DNA of 64,000 nt from Janthinobacterium agaricidamnosum NBRC 102515 = DSM 9628 (GCF_000723165.1 NZ_HG322949.1:663733-727732); one strand, 5' to 3'. Positions 37,705 to 46,453 are shown, counted from the stretch's first letter. Made by a program: numbers and translations. Notes: generated from the letters alone by a model not told the origin.

Positions 37705-38937
37705 ATGCACCACTGGGACACTCTGGTTAACAACGTTCACCTGGCGACGATGGCCGGGGGGTACGGCGAAATCCCTGACGGCGCGATCGCCGTCAAGGAT
37801 GGCCGCATCGCCTGGCTGGGCCGCCAGGCCGATCTGCCCCACCATGACTACACCGGCCAGGTCATCGACGGGCAGGGCTGCTGGCTGACGCCGGGCTTGA
37901 TCGATTGCCACACCCATATCGTCCACGCCGGCAACCGCAGCGATGAGTTCGAGGCGCGCCTGAACGGCGCCAGCTATGAAGACATCAGCAAGGCAGGCGG
38001 CGGCATCATGTCGACGGTGCGCGCGACCCGCGCCGCCAGCGACGCCGAGTTGCTGGCGCAAAGCTTGCCGCGCATCCTCAGCCTGCTGGCCGAAGGCGTG
38101 ACGACGCTGGAAATCAAGTCCGGTTATGGCTTGTCGCTGGAATCGGAAGCCAAGATGTTGCGCGTGGCGCGCCAGGTCGCCGGCCTGCTGCCGGTGACGG
38201 TGTCCACCAGTTTCCTCGGCGCGCATGCGCTGCCGCCGGAATATGCCGGCCGCGCCGACGATTACATCACCTTGGTGTGCGAGGTGATGCTGCCGGTCCT
38301 GGTGCGCGACGGCCTGGTCGATGCGGTCGACGCCTTTTGCGAACGGATCGGCTTTTCAGCCGCGCAAACCGAACGGGTGTTCCGCGCCGCGCAACAACTG
38401 GGGATACCGGTCAAGCTGCATGCCGAACAACTGTCCGACCAGGGCGGCAGCGCATTGGTGGCATCCTACGGCGGCTGGTCGGCCGATCACCTGGAATACC
38501 TGTCCGACGCCGGTATCGCGGCGATGGCGCGGCATGGCACGGTCGCCGTGCTGCTGCCGGGCGCCTATTATTTTTTGCGCGAGACCAGGCAGCCGCCGGT
38601 CGCCGCCTTGCGCGCGGCCGGCGTGCCGATCGCGCTGTCGACCGATTGCAATCCCGGCACGTCGCCGCTGACCTCGTTGCTGCTGACGATGAATCTGGCG
38701 TGCACGCTGTGGCGCTTGAGACCGCAAGAAGCGCTGGCCGGCTGTACCGTCCACGCGGCGCGGGCGCTCGGCTTGCAACATGAGACAGGAACCTTGGAGG
38801 TCGGGAAACGGGCCGATTTTGCGCTGTGGAAAATTGCCCGGCCGGCGGATTTGTCGTATGCAATCGGCTTGAATCCCTGCCGCGGCGTAATGCATGGCGG
38901 CGTCTGGCGCTCAGCGGTGGTAAGCTTGCCAGCCTGA
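37705..38937 (+). CDS. hutI: Imidazolonepropionase
   Basis: A 410-residue amidohydrolase-superfamily enzyme that hydrolyses 4-imidazolone-5-propionate to N-formimidoylglutamate. The metal-binding [21 protein letters not shown] segment, [18 protein letters not shown] and STDCNPGT are all present. Length is standard. The ATG at 37705 lies 16 bases after hutD with a GAGGCAG site. It completes the five enzymes of histidine breakdown in this operon. Confidence 0.97.
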   Translation: MHHWDTLVNNVHLATMAGGYGEIPDGAIAVKDGRIAWLGRQADLPHHDYTGQVIDGQGCWLTPGLIDCHTHIVHAGNRSDEFEARLNGASYEDISKAGGGIMSTVRATRAASDAELLAQSLPRILSLLAEGVTTLEIKSGYGLSLESEAKMLRVARQVAGLLPVTVSTSFLGAHALPPEYAGRADDYITLVCEVMLPVLVRDGLVDAVDAFCERIGFSAAQTERVFRAAQQLGIPVKLHAEQLSDQGGSALVASYGGWSADHLEYLSDAGIAAMARHGTVAVLLPGAYYFLRETRQPPVAALRAAGVPIALSTDCNPGTSPLTSLLLTMNLACTLWRLRPQEALAGCTVHAARALGLQHETGTLEVGKRADFALWKIARPADLSYAIGLNPCRGVMHGGVWRSAVVSLPA

Positions 38938-38958
38938 CCAATCGATCCCGGAGTATGC

Positions 38959-40485
38959 GTGCGCGCTCAACCCGACGCTGGAAATACCGCCGGCTCCTTG
39001 TTTTTCCTGCTGTTTAGCTTGTTTTTCTGGTGCGGCAGCGCTGCCGCAGCCGACAGCGGCACCTTGAAGATAGGCTCGAAGCGCTTTACCGAATCCTATA
39101 TCCTGGGTGAAATCCTGACCCAAACGGCCGCGCCGGTGGTCAAGGTCGAACACCGCCAGGGCCTCGGCAATACCGCCATCGTGCTGGCTGCTTTGCAAGC
39201 CGGCAATATCGATGTGTATGCCGAATACATGGGCACCATCAACAGCGAAATCCTGAAACACGATACACCGGCCACGCTCGACCAGGTGCGGCGCGAACTG
39301 GCGCCGCTCGGCCTCGGCGTGGCGGTGCCGCTGGGCTTCAACAATACCTATGCGCTGGCGATGCGCAAGGACGCCACCCAGCGCAGCCTGGCCGACCTGG
39401 CGCAATCGCCCGGATTGAAATTTGGCCTGTCGCATGAATTCATCGGCCGGGTCGATGGCTGGCCCGGGCTGGCCAAACGCTACGGCTTGCTGCAGCGGCC
39501 GAGCGGCCTGGATCACGGCATCGCCTACGAGGCGCTGGCCCAGCGCCAGGTCGATGTGATCGATATCTATTCGACCGACGCCAAGATCAGCCAGTACGGC
39601 TTGCGCGTGCTGGACGACAACCAGGGATATTTCCCGCGCTACGATGCGATGCTGCTGTACCGGCTGGATTTGCCGCGGCGTTTCCCCGCCGCATGGACGG
39701 CGCTGCAAACGCTGGCAGGGCGCATCAGCGCCAACGACATGATCGGGCTGAACGCCGCCGTCGAAATCGACGGCAAGAGTTTCGCCGGCGTCGCCAAAAA
39801 CTGGCTGGCGGCCGGTGGCACGGCGCCAGCCGCGGCCGGCACGCCAGCCGCCAGGCGCGGCTTGCTGGCCAAGATCTTCGACGACAGCCTGTGGAGCATG
39901 ACGCGCCAGCACATCACGCTGGTGCTGCTGTCGGTCGGCCTGGCCTGCGCGATCGGCATTCCGCTGGGCGTCATGGCGGCCTTCCTGCCGCGTTTGCGGC
40001 AAAGCGTGCTGGCGCTGGTCGGCGTGCTGCAAACGGTGCCGTCGCTGGCGCTGCTGGCGATCCTGATCCCGGTATTGGGCATGATCGGCACGGTGCCGGC
40101 GCTGATCGCGCTGTTTGTGTATGCGCTGCTGCCGATCGTGCGCAACACCTGCACCGGCATCTTGCAAGTGCCGCAAGGCTTGCGGCTGGCCGCGCTGGCG
40201 CTGGGCTTAAGCCGCCGCGACCGTTTGCTGTATGTCGACCTGCCGCTGGCCTTGCCGGTGATATTGGCCGGCGTCAAGACAGCGGCGGTGATGAGCGTCG
40301 GCACCGCCACCATCGCCGCCTTCATCGGCGCCGGCGGTTATGGCGAACGCATCACGATTGGGCTGGCGCTGAACGACAACGATATGTTGCTGGCCGGTGC
40401 GATACCGGCCGCCTTGCTGGCGCTGCTGACGCAAGGATTGTTTGAAATGATCGAGCGCTGGGCGATCCACGGCCCGCGCCGCTAG
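38959..40485 (+). CDS. ABC transporter substrate-binding/permease fusion (OpuAC-like domain followed by permease)
   Basis: A 508-residue inner-membrane protein. A hydrophobic N-terminal segment (about 11-31) precedes an OpuAC-type substrate-binding domain (about 35-285: IGSKRFTESYILGEIL, GNIDVYAEYMGT, YSTDAKI). The C-terminal 200 residues are a permease domain with about five membrane helices and an EAA-like loop (GLRLAALALGLSRRDRLLYVDLP). Relatives import quaternary amines; in a hut operon histidine or urocanate is the likely cargo, by inference. The GTG start at 38959 has GGAG six bases upstream. No ATPase subunit is encoded before or after it in the window. Confidence 0.85.
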   Translation: MRAQPDAGNTAGSLFFLLFSLFFWCGSAAAADSGTLKIGSKRFTESYILGEILTQTAAPVVKVEHRQGLGNTAIVLAALQAGNIDVYAEYMGTINSEILKHDTPATLDQVRRELAPLGLGVAVPLGFNNTYALAMRKDATQRSLADLAQSPGLKFGLSHEFIGRVDGWPGLAKRYGLLQRPSGLDHGIAYEALAQRQVDVIDIYSTDAKISQYGLRVLDDNQGYFPRYDAMLLYRLDLPRRFPAAWTALQTLAGRISANDMIGLNAAVEIDGKSFAGVAKNWLAAGGTAPAAAGTPAARRGLLAKIFDDSLWSMTRQHITLVLLSVGLACAIGIPLGVMAAFLPRLRQSVLALVGVLQTVPSLALLAILIPVLGMIGTVPALIALFVYALLPIVRNTCTGILQVPQGLRLAALALGLSRRDRLLYVDLPLALPVILAGVKTAAVMSVGTATIAAFIGAGGYGERITIGLALNDNDMLLAGAIPAALLALLTQGLFEMIERWAIHGPRR

Positions 40486-40525
40486 TCCATCGATGGATGC
40501 GAGGCCAGGCAGGCCCGCGAGGCCG

Positions 40526-40705
40526 TCACAGCGAGTGCAGCTTGGAACGCACGGTGACGACGGCCTTGTGTAATATTTTTTCCGCTTGAAAATCATTCTC
40601 GCGTTGCGCCGCAATGGCTTGCAAGTCGCGCGTGTAGCGTTCCAGCCGCGACCGCAGATACGCCCGGTACAGCAATACGGTGAGGGATTTGGCCGATGTT
40701 TTCAT
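40526..40705 (-). CDS. Small hypothetical protein (59 residues), basic and helical
   Basis: A short, strongly basic protein, MKTSAKSLTVLLYRAYL at the start, then alternating Arg/Glu/Gln (SRLERYTRDLQAIAAQR) that would form an amphipathic helix. The ATG at 40705 has AGGAG seven bases upstream, the main reason to accept it. I do not recognise the family. It is convergent with the transporter gene at 38959-40485. Confidence 0.55.
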   Translation of the reverse strand: MKTSAKSLTVLLYRAYLRSRLERYTRDLQAIAAQRENDFQAEKILHKAVVTVRSKLHSL

Positions 40706-40938
40706 GGGCAGGCTCCTGACGGATGTCGATGCGCCATTTTCTGTGAGCGCCGCCGCTTCGCCTTTGCGAAAGATCAATTCACGCGCATGCGCAAAAAAGC
40801 CGCTGTTTCGGCAAAGCTTGAGGCCACGCAAATGCCGAACGATGAAAACTGCCACACTGGATTTTCGTCTTGGGCACATTGTTCGCCCCATCCGCCATTG
40901 CGGCATGCATCGAGCCTGCCGCGCGAGGAGATATGCAT

Positions 40939-41085
40939 ATGTTTGTCGCTATTACTTTTGTCAGCTGCGTGGCTTGTATCAAGGCGTATCAACTGTGGAT
41001 CAAACCCCGGCGCGAAGCCGGCGAGGCGAGTGCTGCACCGCCGTGTGTTGGCATGCTGGGAGGGTTAATTGAGCCCCGCAAATAA
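40939..41085 (+). CDS. Candidate small single-span membrane protein (48 residues)
   Basis: It begins MFVAITFVSCVACIKAYQLW, a plausible membrane helix with two Cys, followed by a basic segment (IKPRREAGE) and a short tail. GAGGAG lies eight bases before the ATG at 40939. An in-frame ATG at 40933 is too close to that site. No family recognised. It precedes the phased-repeat region and candidate small RNA at 41103-41266. Confidence 0.4.
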   Translation: MFVAITFVSCVACIKAYQLWIKPRREAGEASAAPPCVGMLGGLIEPRK

Positions 41086-41102
41086 TTCAAAAAGCACGCC
41101 GG

Positions 41103-41192
41103 GTAACACCTGGTAACCCTATGCATGCCAATTGTAAGGTCGGGTAAGCAATTGTAAAGTAGCGCCAGTTCAAATAATCGACGGAGTATATT
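41103..41192 (+). promoter_or_regulatory. Array of helically phased GTAA motifs and a TATATT box
   Basis: GTAA occurs at 41103, 41113, 41134, 41144 and 41154, that is on one helical face at about 10-bp intervals with one slot missing near 41123. Two of them sit in 12-base direct repeats, CAATTGTAAGGT (41129) and CAATTGTAAAGT (41149). OmpR/PhoB-type activators bind such phased direct repeats. TATATT at 41187-41192 could be a -10 element; there is no good -35, as expected for an activated promoter. Confidence 0.5.
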
Positions 41193-41198
41193 GAAATC

Positions 41199-41266
41199 GT
41201 TGATTCAATCTCCCCTCCCACTTGACAATGGGTTGCCCACGATCCGCTAGCTCGTGGGTTTTTTTT
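41199..41266 (+). ncRNA. Candidate small RNA ending in a strong terminator
   Basis: If the TATATT at 41187 is a -10 box, a transcript of about 65-70 nt would start near 41199 and end at the terminator at 41236-41266. It contains no credible reading frame. It holds a C-rich stretch (CTCCCCTCCCA, 41210-41220), complementary in type to Shine-Dalgarno sequences and a known recognition feature of many bacterial small RNAs. A small CCCA/TGGG hairpin precedes the terminator stem. This is a prediction from layout only. Confidence 0.4.
41236..41266 (+). terminator. Rho-independent terminator
   Basis: CCCACGA (41236-41242) pairs with TCGTGGG (41252-41258), followed by eight T residues. On the plus strand its nearest upstream gene is only the 48-residue frame or the candidate small RNA. 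Confidence 0.9.
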
Positions 41267-41277
41267 GCCTGTGAACC

Positions 41278-42213
41278 TCAGGCTTCCACGGCGGTATTGG
41301 CGACAGCCGTCTTGCGCGGCGCCGGATTATTCGCCTTGAGCGCCCATGCCACGCTGGACAGGCACAAGATCATGCCGGCCCATTCGCTCGGTCCTGGCCG
41401 GTAATGCTCCATCTGGATCGACAATAAAACCGAAATGACAGGCGTTACGACGCCGATATACACGGCTTTTTGCGAACCGATACGGTCGATCAGGGTGAAA
41501 TAAGCGTTGAAAGCGATCACCGATCCAAAAATCGCCAGGTAAAACAGGCCGGCCCAATAACTGGGCCTGGACGGCAATTGCCATGGCTGGCCGGTGATGG
41601 TGGCCCACACCGCCACCATCAGGCTGCCCCAGAACATTGCCCACGCCATGGTCAGCATCACATTCGACGAATGCTGGCGCACCTTGACCACCAGCACGTT
41701 GCCAACCGAACTGGAAATGGTCGCAACCATCGCCAAACTAAAGCCCAGCAAGAAATGACCGCTGCCGCCGTGGATGATTTCCTTCCAGGCCGACGCAATG
41801 GAGTGATAAAACAACAGTGTCACGCCGCACATCGCCACCGTTGCCGCGCACCAGGTGCGCCAGGTCAGCGGCGTGCCAAAGGCGATGCGGCTGCAAATCG
41901 GATTCCAGAACACCATCAGCGCAAACAAGACGCTGACCAGCGCGGACACCAGATATTGCTCGGAACCATAAGTACACACATAGCTGAGGGCGAAGGTGGC
42001 AAACCCTTGCAACATCATCCAGTACTGGGTTTTCCAGGACAGGCGCAAGCGGTCGCCGCGGAAATAACATAAGGCGAACAGCGCGGCCGAGGCCAGGCCG
42101 AAACGGTACACCACCGATATCGCGGGCGCGACTTCGCCGAGTTGCAAGGTGATGGCAAAAAAAGTGGAACCCCAGATCAGGGAGGCAATAAGGAAGAGGA
42201 GAGGAGATGACAT
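41278..42213 (-). CDS. EamA/DMT-family membrane exporter
   Basis: A 311-residue protein with ten hydrophobic segments in two repeats, the drug/metabolite transporter plan. The first helix reads LLFLIASLIWGSTFFAI, with the conserved WG(S/T)xF of EamA proteins; the second repeat opens near LLGFSLAMVATISSSVGNV. Characterised relatives export amino acids or metabolites; the substrate here is unknown. I start at the ATG at 42213, though no clear ribosome site precedes it; an in-frame upstream start would add 17 polar residues. It stands alone. Confidence 0.8.
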   Translation of the reverse strand: MSSPLLFLIASLIWGSTFFAITLQLGEVAPAISVVYRFGLASAALFALCYFRGDRLRLSWKTQYWMMLQGFATFALSYVCTYGSEQYLVSALVSVLFALMVFWNPICSRIAFGTPLTWRTWCAATVAMCGVTLLFYHSIASAWKEIIHGGSGHFLLGFSLAMVATISSSVGNVLVVKVRQHSSNVMLTMAWAMFWGSLMVAVWATITGQPWQLPSRPSYWAGLFYLAIFGSVIAFNAYFTLIDRIGSQKAVYIGVVTPVISVLLSIQMEHYRPGPSEWAGMILCLSSVAWALKANNPAPRKTAVANTAVEA

Positions 42214-42387
42214 ATGGCAAGTATACGTGTTTTTTGGCTCGCCGATGCCGTGGCTGCCAATCACCTTGCCGTTGCGATGTTTAGTTTGAGCAAGCTCAGG
42301 AAATTAACATAAGAACACTATTTTGCCATCATATCAATTATTATTAATTATGCAATTTGTTATCCGGGGCCATTTGAAAGGCACGCC

Positions 42388-42510
42388 ATGAGCATGACAC
42401 TGAAGGTCAAGATCATCATAGTGATTGCTTACACCGCCGCCAGTACTGTGCTGGCGATCGATGTTATCTCGCCGTCAGCCTTGCCGGTGGCGGCAAGGCT
42501 GTTCGGCTGA
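42388..42510 (+). CDS. Candidate small membrane protein (40 residues)
   Basis: ATG at 42388 with GAAAGG six bases upstream; TGA at 42508-42510. The product starts MSMTLKVKIIIVIAYTAAST, one hydrophobic helix after two lysines, then IDVISPSALPVAARLFG. The composition fits a small membrane protein or a short signal-peptide-like product. It is convergent with the glycine-zipper lipoprotein gene, ten bases from its stop. No family recognised. Confidence 0.4.
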   Translation: MSMTLKVKIIIVIAYTAASTVLAIDVISPSALPVAARLFG

Positions 42511-42519
42511 CCGGCGGGA

Positions 42520-42966
42520 TTAATGCGTGACGCGGGTTTTGCGGCCGTCGGACAGCAAACGTACACGCTCGCCCGGACGGAATGCTTCGTCAGCATCTTG
42601 CACGATAGAACGCAATTCGCCGTTATCCAGGCGTACCGTGATTTCAAAACCAGGTTTGTTGTTCACGTTCGCTTCGACGTTTTGGCCGACCGCGCCGCCG
42701 GCGATCGCGCCAATGATGCTGGTGGCGATCGAACCCTTGCCGCCGCCAACGGTCGAGCCGGCCAAGCCGCCCAGGGCCGCGCCAGCCAGCACGCCGGTGC
42801 CGCTGGAGCCTTTATCGATCGTCACCTGGCGCACCGATTCCACCGTGGCAAGGCGAACCGATTGCTCGCTTTGCGCCTGGCGGGTGGTGTAGACAGTGTT
42901 CGAATTCGGTGCGACAGCGCAACCGGCAAGAGTGGAAATCAGGGCGATGGTGATCAGTGCTTTCAT
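42520..42966 (-). CDS. Glycine-zipper outer-membrane lipoprotein (SlyB/OsmB-like)
   Basis: A 148-residue lipoprotein. The lipobox LAGC places the lipidated Cys at 16 after a typical signal. A glycine-zipper two-helix segment lies in the middle (GVLAGAALGGLAGSTVGGG, then IIGAIAGGAVGQNVE), which packs helices against or into the membrane. The C-terminal part (ITVRLDNGELRSIVQDADEAFRPGERVRL) is the conserved small beta domain seen in SlyB-type proteins. The role is probably envelope integrity. The start is the ATG at 42966 with GGAG seven bases upstream. Confidence 0.88.
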   Translation of the reverse strand: MKALITIALISTLAGCAVAPNSNTVYTTRQAQSEQSVRLATVESVRQVTIDKGSSGTGVLAGAALGGLAGSTVGGGKGSIATSIIGAIAGGAVGQNVEANVNNKPGFEITVRLDNGELRSIVQDADEAFRPGERVRLLSDGRKTRVTH

Positions 42967-43113
42967 GCTTAACTCCAATGGACAAAATTTTTATATGGCT
43001 GCCGATTGCGTCGATCGGAAGGCTGGCTGTGAAATAATTATAGACTGCACTATTTTGCTCTGATAACTAATTAGTAAGGAACTGTTACTGTCAGGATAGT
43101 TGTTCTTTTGAAA

Positions 43114-43545
43114 TCAATAACTGATTCTCAGGCGCCGGTACAAAAAACTCAGTACGAACAGCGGCCCGATCAGCAGAAAGCGCACATCGTCGAAAAACGA
43201 CGGTTTTTTGCCTTCTATCTTATGGCCGATGAACTGGCCTATCCAGGCCAGCACAAAAATCCCCAGCGACAGCGGCAACACGATTTCCGGCGGCGACAGC
43301 AGCAGCAAACCCAGCATGACCAGCGCCATCAGCAGCATGCCGGCCGCAAACGGTTTCGACAGTTTGTAATAGTAATACAGTGCGGCCGCGCTTGTCGCCA
43401 GCGTGAGTAACGGATGTATGCTCCACAACAAACCCAGTAAAGCAAACACGATTGCCGGCACGCAAACGAAATGGATCAATTCATTGGTCGGATTCGCGTG
43501 ATTTTCACGGTATTGCAACAGCAGGCTATCGATGGTGCGAGGCAT
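43114..43545 (-). CDS. DUF962/Mpo1-like membrane protein
   Basis: A 143-residue protein with four hydrophobic helices. NPTNELIHFVCVP near the N-terminus and WIGQFIGHKIEGKKPSFFDDVRFLLIGP near the C-terminus carry the conserved His residues of the DUF962/Mpo1 family. Yeast Mpo1 is an iron-dependent dioxygenase acting on 2-hydroxy fatty acids; whether this bacterial member shares the activity is unknown. The start is the ATG at 43545. It is divergent from the DNA glycosylase gene. Confidence 0.85.
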   Translation of the reverse strand: MPRTIDSLLLQYRENHANPTNELIHFVCVPAIVFALLGLLWSIHPLLTLATSAAALYYYYKLSKPFAAGMLLMALVMLGLLLLSPPEIVLPLSLGIFVLAWIGQFIGHKIEGKKPSFFDDVRFLLIGPLFVLSFLYRRLRISY

Positions 43546-43644
43546 GGCAAGTCTCCATCATTGATTATTTTGCATTGCCTTAAATTCTACACCGTAATTT
43601 TTGCCATGCTCGTATCGCTAGCCTGTCCGGTAAAATGGCGGCCT

Positions 43645-44139
43645 ATGCCGAACCACTCCCCTACTTCCCTGACTGGCCTGGCGCCAGTCGTCGCGTCGAA
43701 TACCCGCATCTTGATACTGGGCAGTTTCCCCGGTGCGGCATCGCTGGCGGCGCAGCAGTATTACGCGCATCCGCGCAATCAGCTGTGGCCGATTATGTCG
43801 GTCTTGACAGGTGAGGCGCTAACGGCGCTGCCGTATGCCGAGCGCCTGCCGCGATTGTTATCGCACGGTTTCGGTTTGTGGGATGTGCTGGGCGCGTGTC
43901 AGCGCGAGGGCAGTCTCGATTCCGCCATTCGCCATCCCGCCGCCAATGATTTTGCGCGCTTGCGGGTATTGTGTCCGCTGCTGGAAACGGTCGGCTTTAA
44001 TGGCCAGACGTCCGGCAAGTTTGCACCGCAATTTGCCGGGCAGGGCTACCGGACGCTGGTGCTGCCGTCGACCTCGCCGGCCCATGCGACGCTGTCGTTC
44101 GAACAAAAGCTGGCGCTGTGGCGCCAGCTCGTGACGTAA
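43645..44139 (+). CDS. DNA-deoxyinosine (hypoxanthine) glycosylase, UDG superfamily family 6
   Basis: A 164-residue base-excision repair enzyme. The UDG-fold motif 1 reads ILGSFPGAASL, followed by YYAHPRNQLWPIM and GLWDVL, matching the hypoxanthine-DNA glycosylase group; the C-terminal motif is LPSTSPAHAT. It removes deaminated adenine from DNA. The start is the ATG at 43645; the frame is open further upstream but that part overlaps the divergent gene's leader and does not look like the family. The MBL gene follows after 12 bases. Confidence 0.88.
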   Translation: MPNHSPTSLTGLAPVVASNTRILILGSFPGAASLAAQQYYAHPRNQLWPIMSVLTGEALTALPYAERLPRLLSHGFGLWDVLGACQREGSLDSAIRHPAANDFARLRVLCPLLETVGFNGQTSGKFAPQFAGQGYRTLVLPSTSPAHATLSFEQKLALWRQLVT

Positions 44140-44151
44140 TTTATAGAATCC

Positions 44152-45531
44152 ATGACTTTAAAAATATCCAGAATCCTGCACGCAGGCTACGTGTTCGAGT
44201 GCGACGATACGCTGATCGCGTTCGACCCGATTTTCGAAAATCCCTTCAGCCGCAATTGTCATGCTTTTCCCGCAGTCCGCTTCGATCACGAACAGATCCG
44301 CAAGGTGCGTTTTTCCGCCGTGTTCATTTCGCATTTTCACGACGATCATTGCTCGCTCGACAGCCTGGATTTTCTGGATCGCAATACGCCGATCTATCTT
44401 TATTGTCTGTTCGAGGAACTGTTCGCCATGGTCAGGGAGCTGGGCTTCGTCAACGTCTACCAGTTGCAAACCAACGTCGCTGTCCATGTCGGACCGTTCG
44501 AGATTTATTCGCGCGAAGCCTTGGATGCGGATGTCGATTCCATGTTACAGATCAAGGCAGCGGGCGTGAATGTCCTCAACGTCGTCGATTCGTGGATAGC
44601 CCCCGCGACACTGTCCGCGCTGGTGCGGGAGGCGCCGTGGGACATGGTGCTGTGGCCATTCCAGACCATGCGCGAAATTGAAGTGTTGTCGCCGTCCAGG
44701 AATCCCGCTACGCCGCCGGAATTGCCGGCCGACTGGATCGAGCAACTGAAGGTATTGAATCCGAGATATGTGGTGCCCAGCTCTTGCCAATTCCTGCAGG
44801 AATCATGGTCCTGGTATAACCACGCCTTCTTTCCGATTACTTACCGGCAGTTCCAGCAAGAGGTGAGCGCCGCGCTGCCGGCTGCGCAGGTGCTCAGGTT
44901 GAATCCCTCGGTATCGGTGACGCTGGATCGCCAGTCGTTGCAGGCGGCGCCTGCGCTGAGCTGGGTTGTGCCTGTCGGCGAGCAAGATGTCGATTATCGC
45001 TACGATGGCAATGCCACGCCGCCGCGTACCGCCGACATCGCCTGTCATTTCCCGCCGCTGACGGAAGCGCAGACCGAGCGGGTGATGGATTACTGTCAGG
45101 CTGGTATGCTGGAAGCCTATCGCCAAACGGAACTTGCGCCAGACAGTTTTTTCGGGAAAACCCGCGTCTGGCGCTTATCGGTGTATGACCATGCAGGGAT
45201 AGCCACGCATTTCCGCTACCGGCTGGACGGCGCTGACATGGTAGCGGCGGCCGATGAAGGGGAGGGTTTGTCCTGGACTACCGAAGTTCCGGTCGCGAAG
45301 TTGTATGCGGCCCTGGAACTGGGCGAATCGCTGACCTCGATGTATATGCGCATCAACGATGCGGTGTTCGATGCCGAGACGGAACAGGACTTGGAATGGG
45401 CGGAGGTGGTCGATGATCCGTTGATACGCTGTCTGTTTAACGATGTATTCGGTGCTTACCAGGCTGCGCAGTTACGCCGGATAAAGGCGTGCCGATCTTT
45501 AAGATGCGCCCAAGACCCGGTCAAGCGCTGA
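44152..45531 (+). CDS. MBL-fold metallo-hydrolase with a large unassigned C-terminal region
   Basis: A 459-residue cytoplasmic protein. The N-terminal 230 residues form a metallo-beta-lactamase fold with the dimetal motif H61-x-H63-x-D65-H66 (SHFHDDH) and an early strand pattern (ILHAGYVFECDDTLIAFDP) like UlaG-type hydrolases. Residues 290-459 form a second region (about 170 residues) that I do not recognise; it follows a proline-rich link (NATPPRTADIACHFPP). The substrate is unknown. The gene lies 12 bases after the DNA glycosylase gene and overlaps the stop of the convergent LysR gene by 11 bases. Confidence 0.75.
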   Translation: MTLKISRILHAGYVFECDDTLIAFDPIFENPFSRNCHAFPAVRFDHEQIRKVRFSAVFISHFHDDHCSLDSLDFLDRNTPIYLYCLFEELFAMVRELGFVNVYQLQTNVAVHVGPFEIYSREALDADVDSMLQIKAAGVNVLNVVDSWIAPATLSALVREAPWDMVLWPFQTMREIEVLSPSRNPATPPELPADWIEQLKVLNPRYVVPSSCQFLQESWSWYNHAFFPITYRQFQQEVSAALPAAQVLRLNPSVSVTLDRQSLQAAPALSWVVPVGEQDVDYRYDGNATPPRTADIACHFPPLTEAQTERVMDYCQAGMLEAYRQTELAPDSFFGKTRVWRLSVYDHAGIATHFRYRLDGADMVAAADEGEGLSWTTEVPVAKLYAALELGESLTSMYMRINDAVFDAETEQDLEWAEVVDDPLIRCLFNDVFGAYQAAQLRRIKACRSLRCAQDPVKR

Positions 45532-46453
45532 GCGGCACAATATTCAGCAATTCCTGGCGCATCCATGCATGGGCATCGGTGCGCAAATAATTGCTGTGGC
45601 AATACACTTTGATGGCGTAGGGCGGGATCGCGAACGGCGCCTGGTAGATGCTGACCGGGGCCGCCGCGCTCAGCGTCTGCGCCGCCTGGCGCGGAATGGT
45701 CATGATCAGTTCGCTACCGGCGATGATGAACGGCGCGGCCAGCACCGTCGGCAGGTGCAGGCTGACTTCGCGCTTCAGCGCGAGCCCATCCAGCACATGG
45801 TCGACCATGCCGCGGGTTTCATTCCATGGCGTCACCACGGCATGCCGTTCTTGCAGATAATTGTCCAGCGTCAGTGATCCCCGTATGCGCGGATGATGGC
45901 GGCTGGCGATGACCACGTAATCGTCGCTCAGCCAGTCGAAGTCTTCCACGCCGTCCGGCAAGGGATCGCGTTCTTCGCTATAACCCAGTGCAAAGTCGAT
46001 GCGGCCGGCCGCCAGTTCTTCGATCGACACTTTTCGGCTGGAATAGATGATGCGGATGTGCACCTGCGGCGCCACGATGTGCAGCCGCGCGATCAGGCTG
46101 GGCAGCACGGCGAAGGTGGTGTAGTCGGTGGCCGAGAAAACGAAGGTGCGCTGGCTGGTCGCGGGATCGAAGCCGTGGCTCGCGCTGATACTGTCTTGCA
46201 ACAGTTTCAAGGCGCCGGCAATCGGCGTCGCCATCTGTTCGGCACGCACGGTCGGCTGCATGCGCTGGCCCTGGCGCACGAATAATTCATCGCCCAGCGT
46301 GCTGCGCAGCCGCGCCAGCGCGTGGCTGAACGCGGACGCGCTCATCGCCAGTTCATGGGCGGCGCCGGTAACCGAGCGCCGCCGGTACAGCGCATCGAAG
46401 ACGGGTAAGAGATTCAGGTCGAGGCGACGCAGGTCGGGATGCATGGTTTTCAT
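45521..46453 (-). CDS. LysR-family transcriptional regulator
   Basis: A 310-residue LysR-type regulator. The helix-turn-helix at about 4-62 includes LRRLDLNLLPVFDALYRRRSVTGAAHELAMSAS, a NodD/SyrM-like subgroup pattern, followed by the two-lobed effector domain (about 90-300; FVFSATDYTTFAVLP opens it). The N-terminal region fits the ATG at 46453; a GTG at 46474 and an ATG at 46444 are alternatives and no site has a clear ribosome sequence. Its target is unclear. The nearest divergent gene is the GNAT gene at 46559, so that gene is a candidate. Confidence 0.88.
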   Translation of the reverse strand: MKTMHPDLRRLDLNLLPVFDALYRRRSVTGAAHELAMSASAFSHALARLRSTLGDELFVRQGQRMQPTVRAEQMATPIAGALKLLQDSISASHGFDPATSQRTFVFSATDYTTFAVLPSLIARLHIVAPQVHIRIIYSSRKVSIEELAAGRIDFALGYSEERDPLPDGVEDFDWLSDDYVVIASRHHPRIRGSLTLDNYLQERHAVVTPWNETRGMVDHVLDGLALKREVSLHLPTVLAAPFIIAGSELIMTIPRQAAQTLSAAAPVSIYQAPFAIPPYAIKVYCHSNYLRTDAHAWMRQELLNIVPLSA

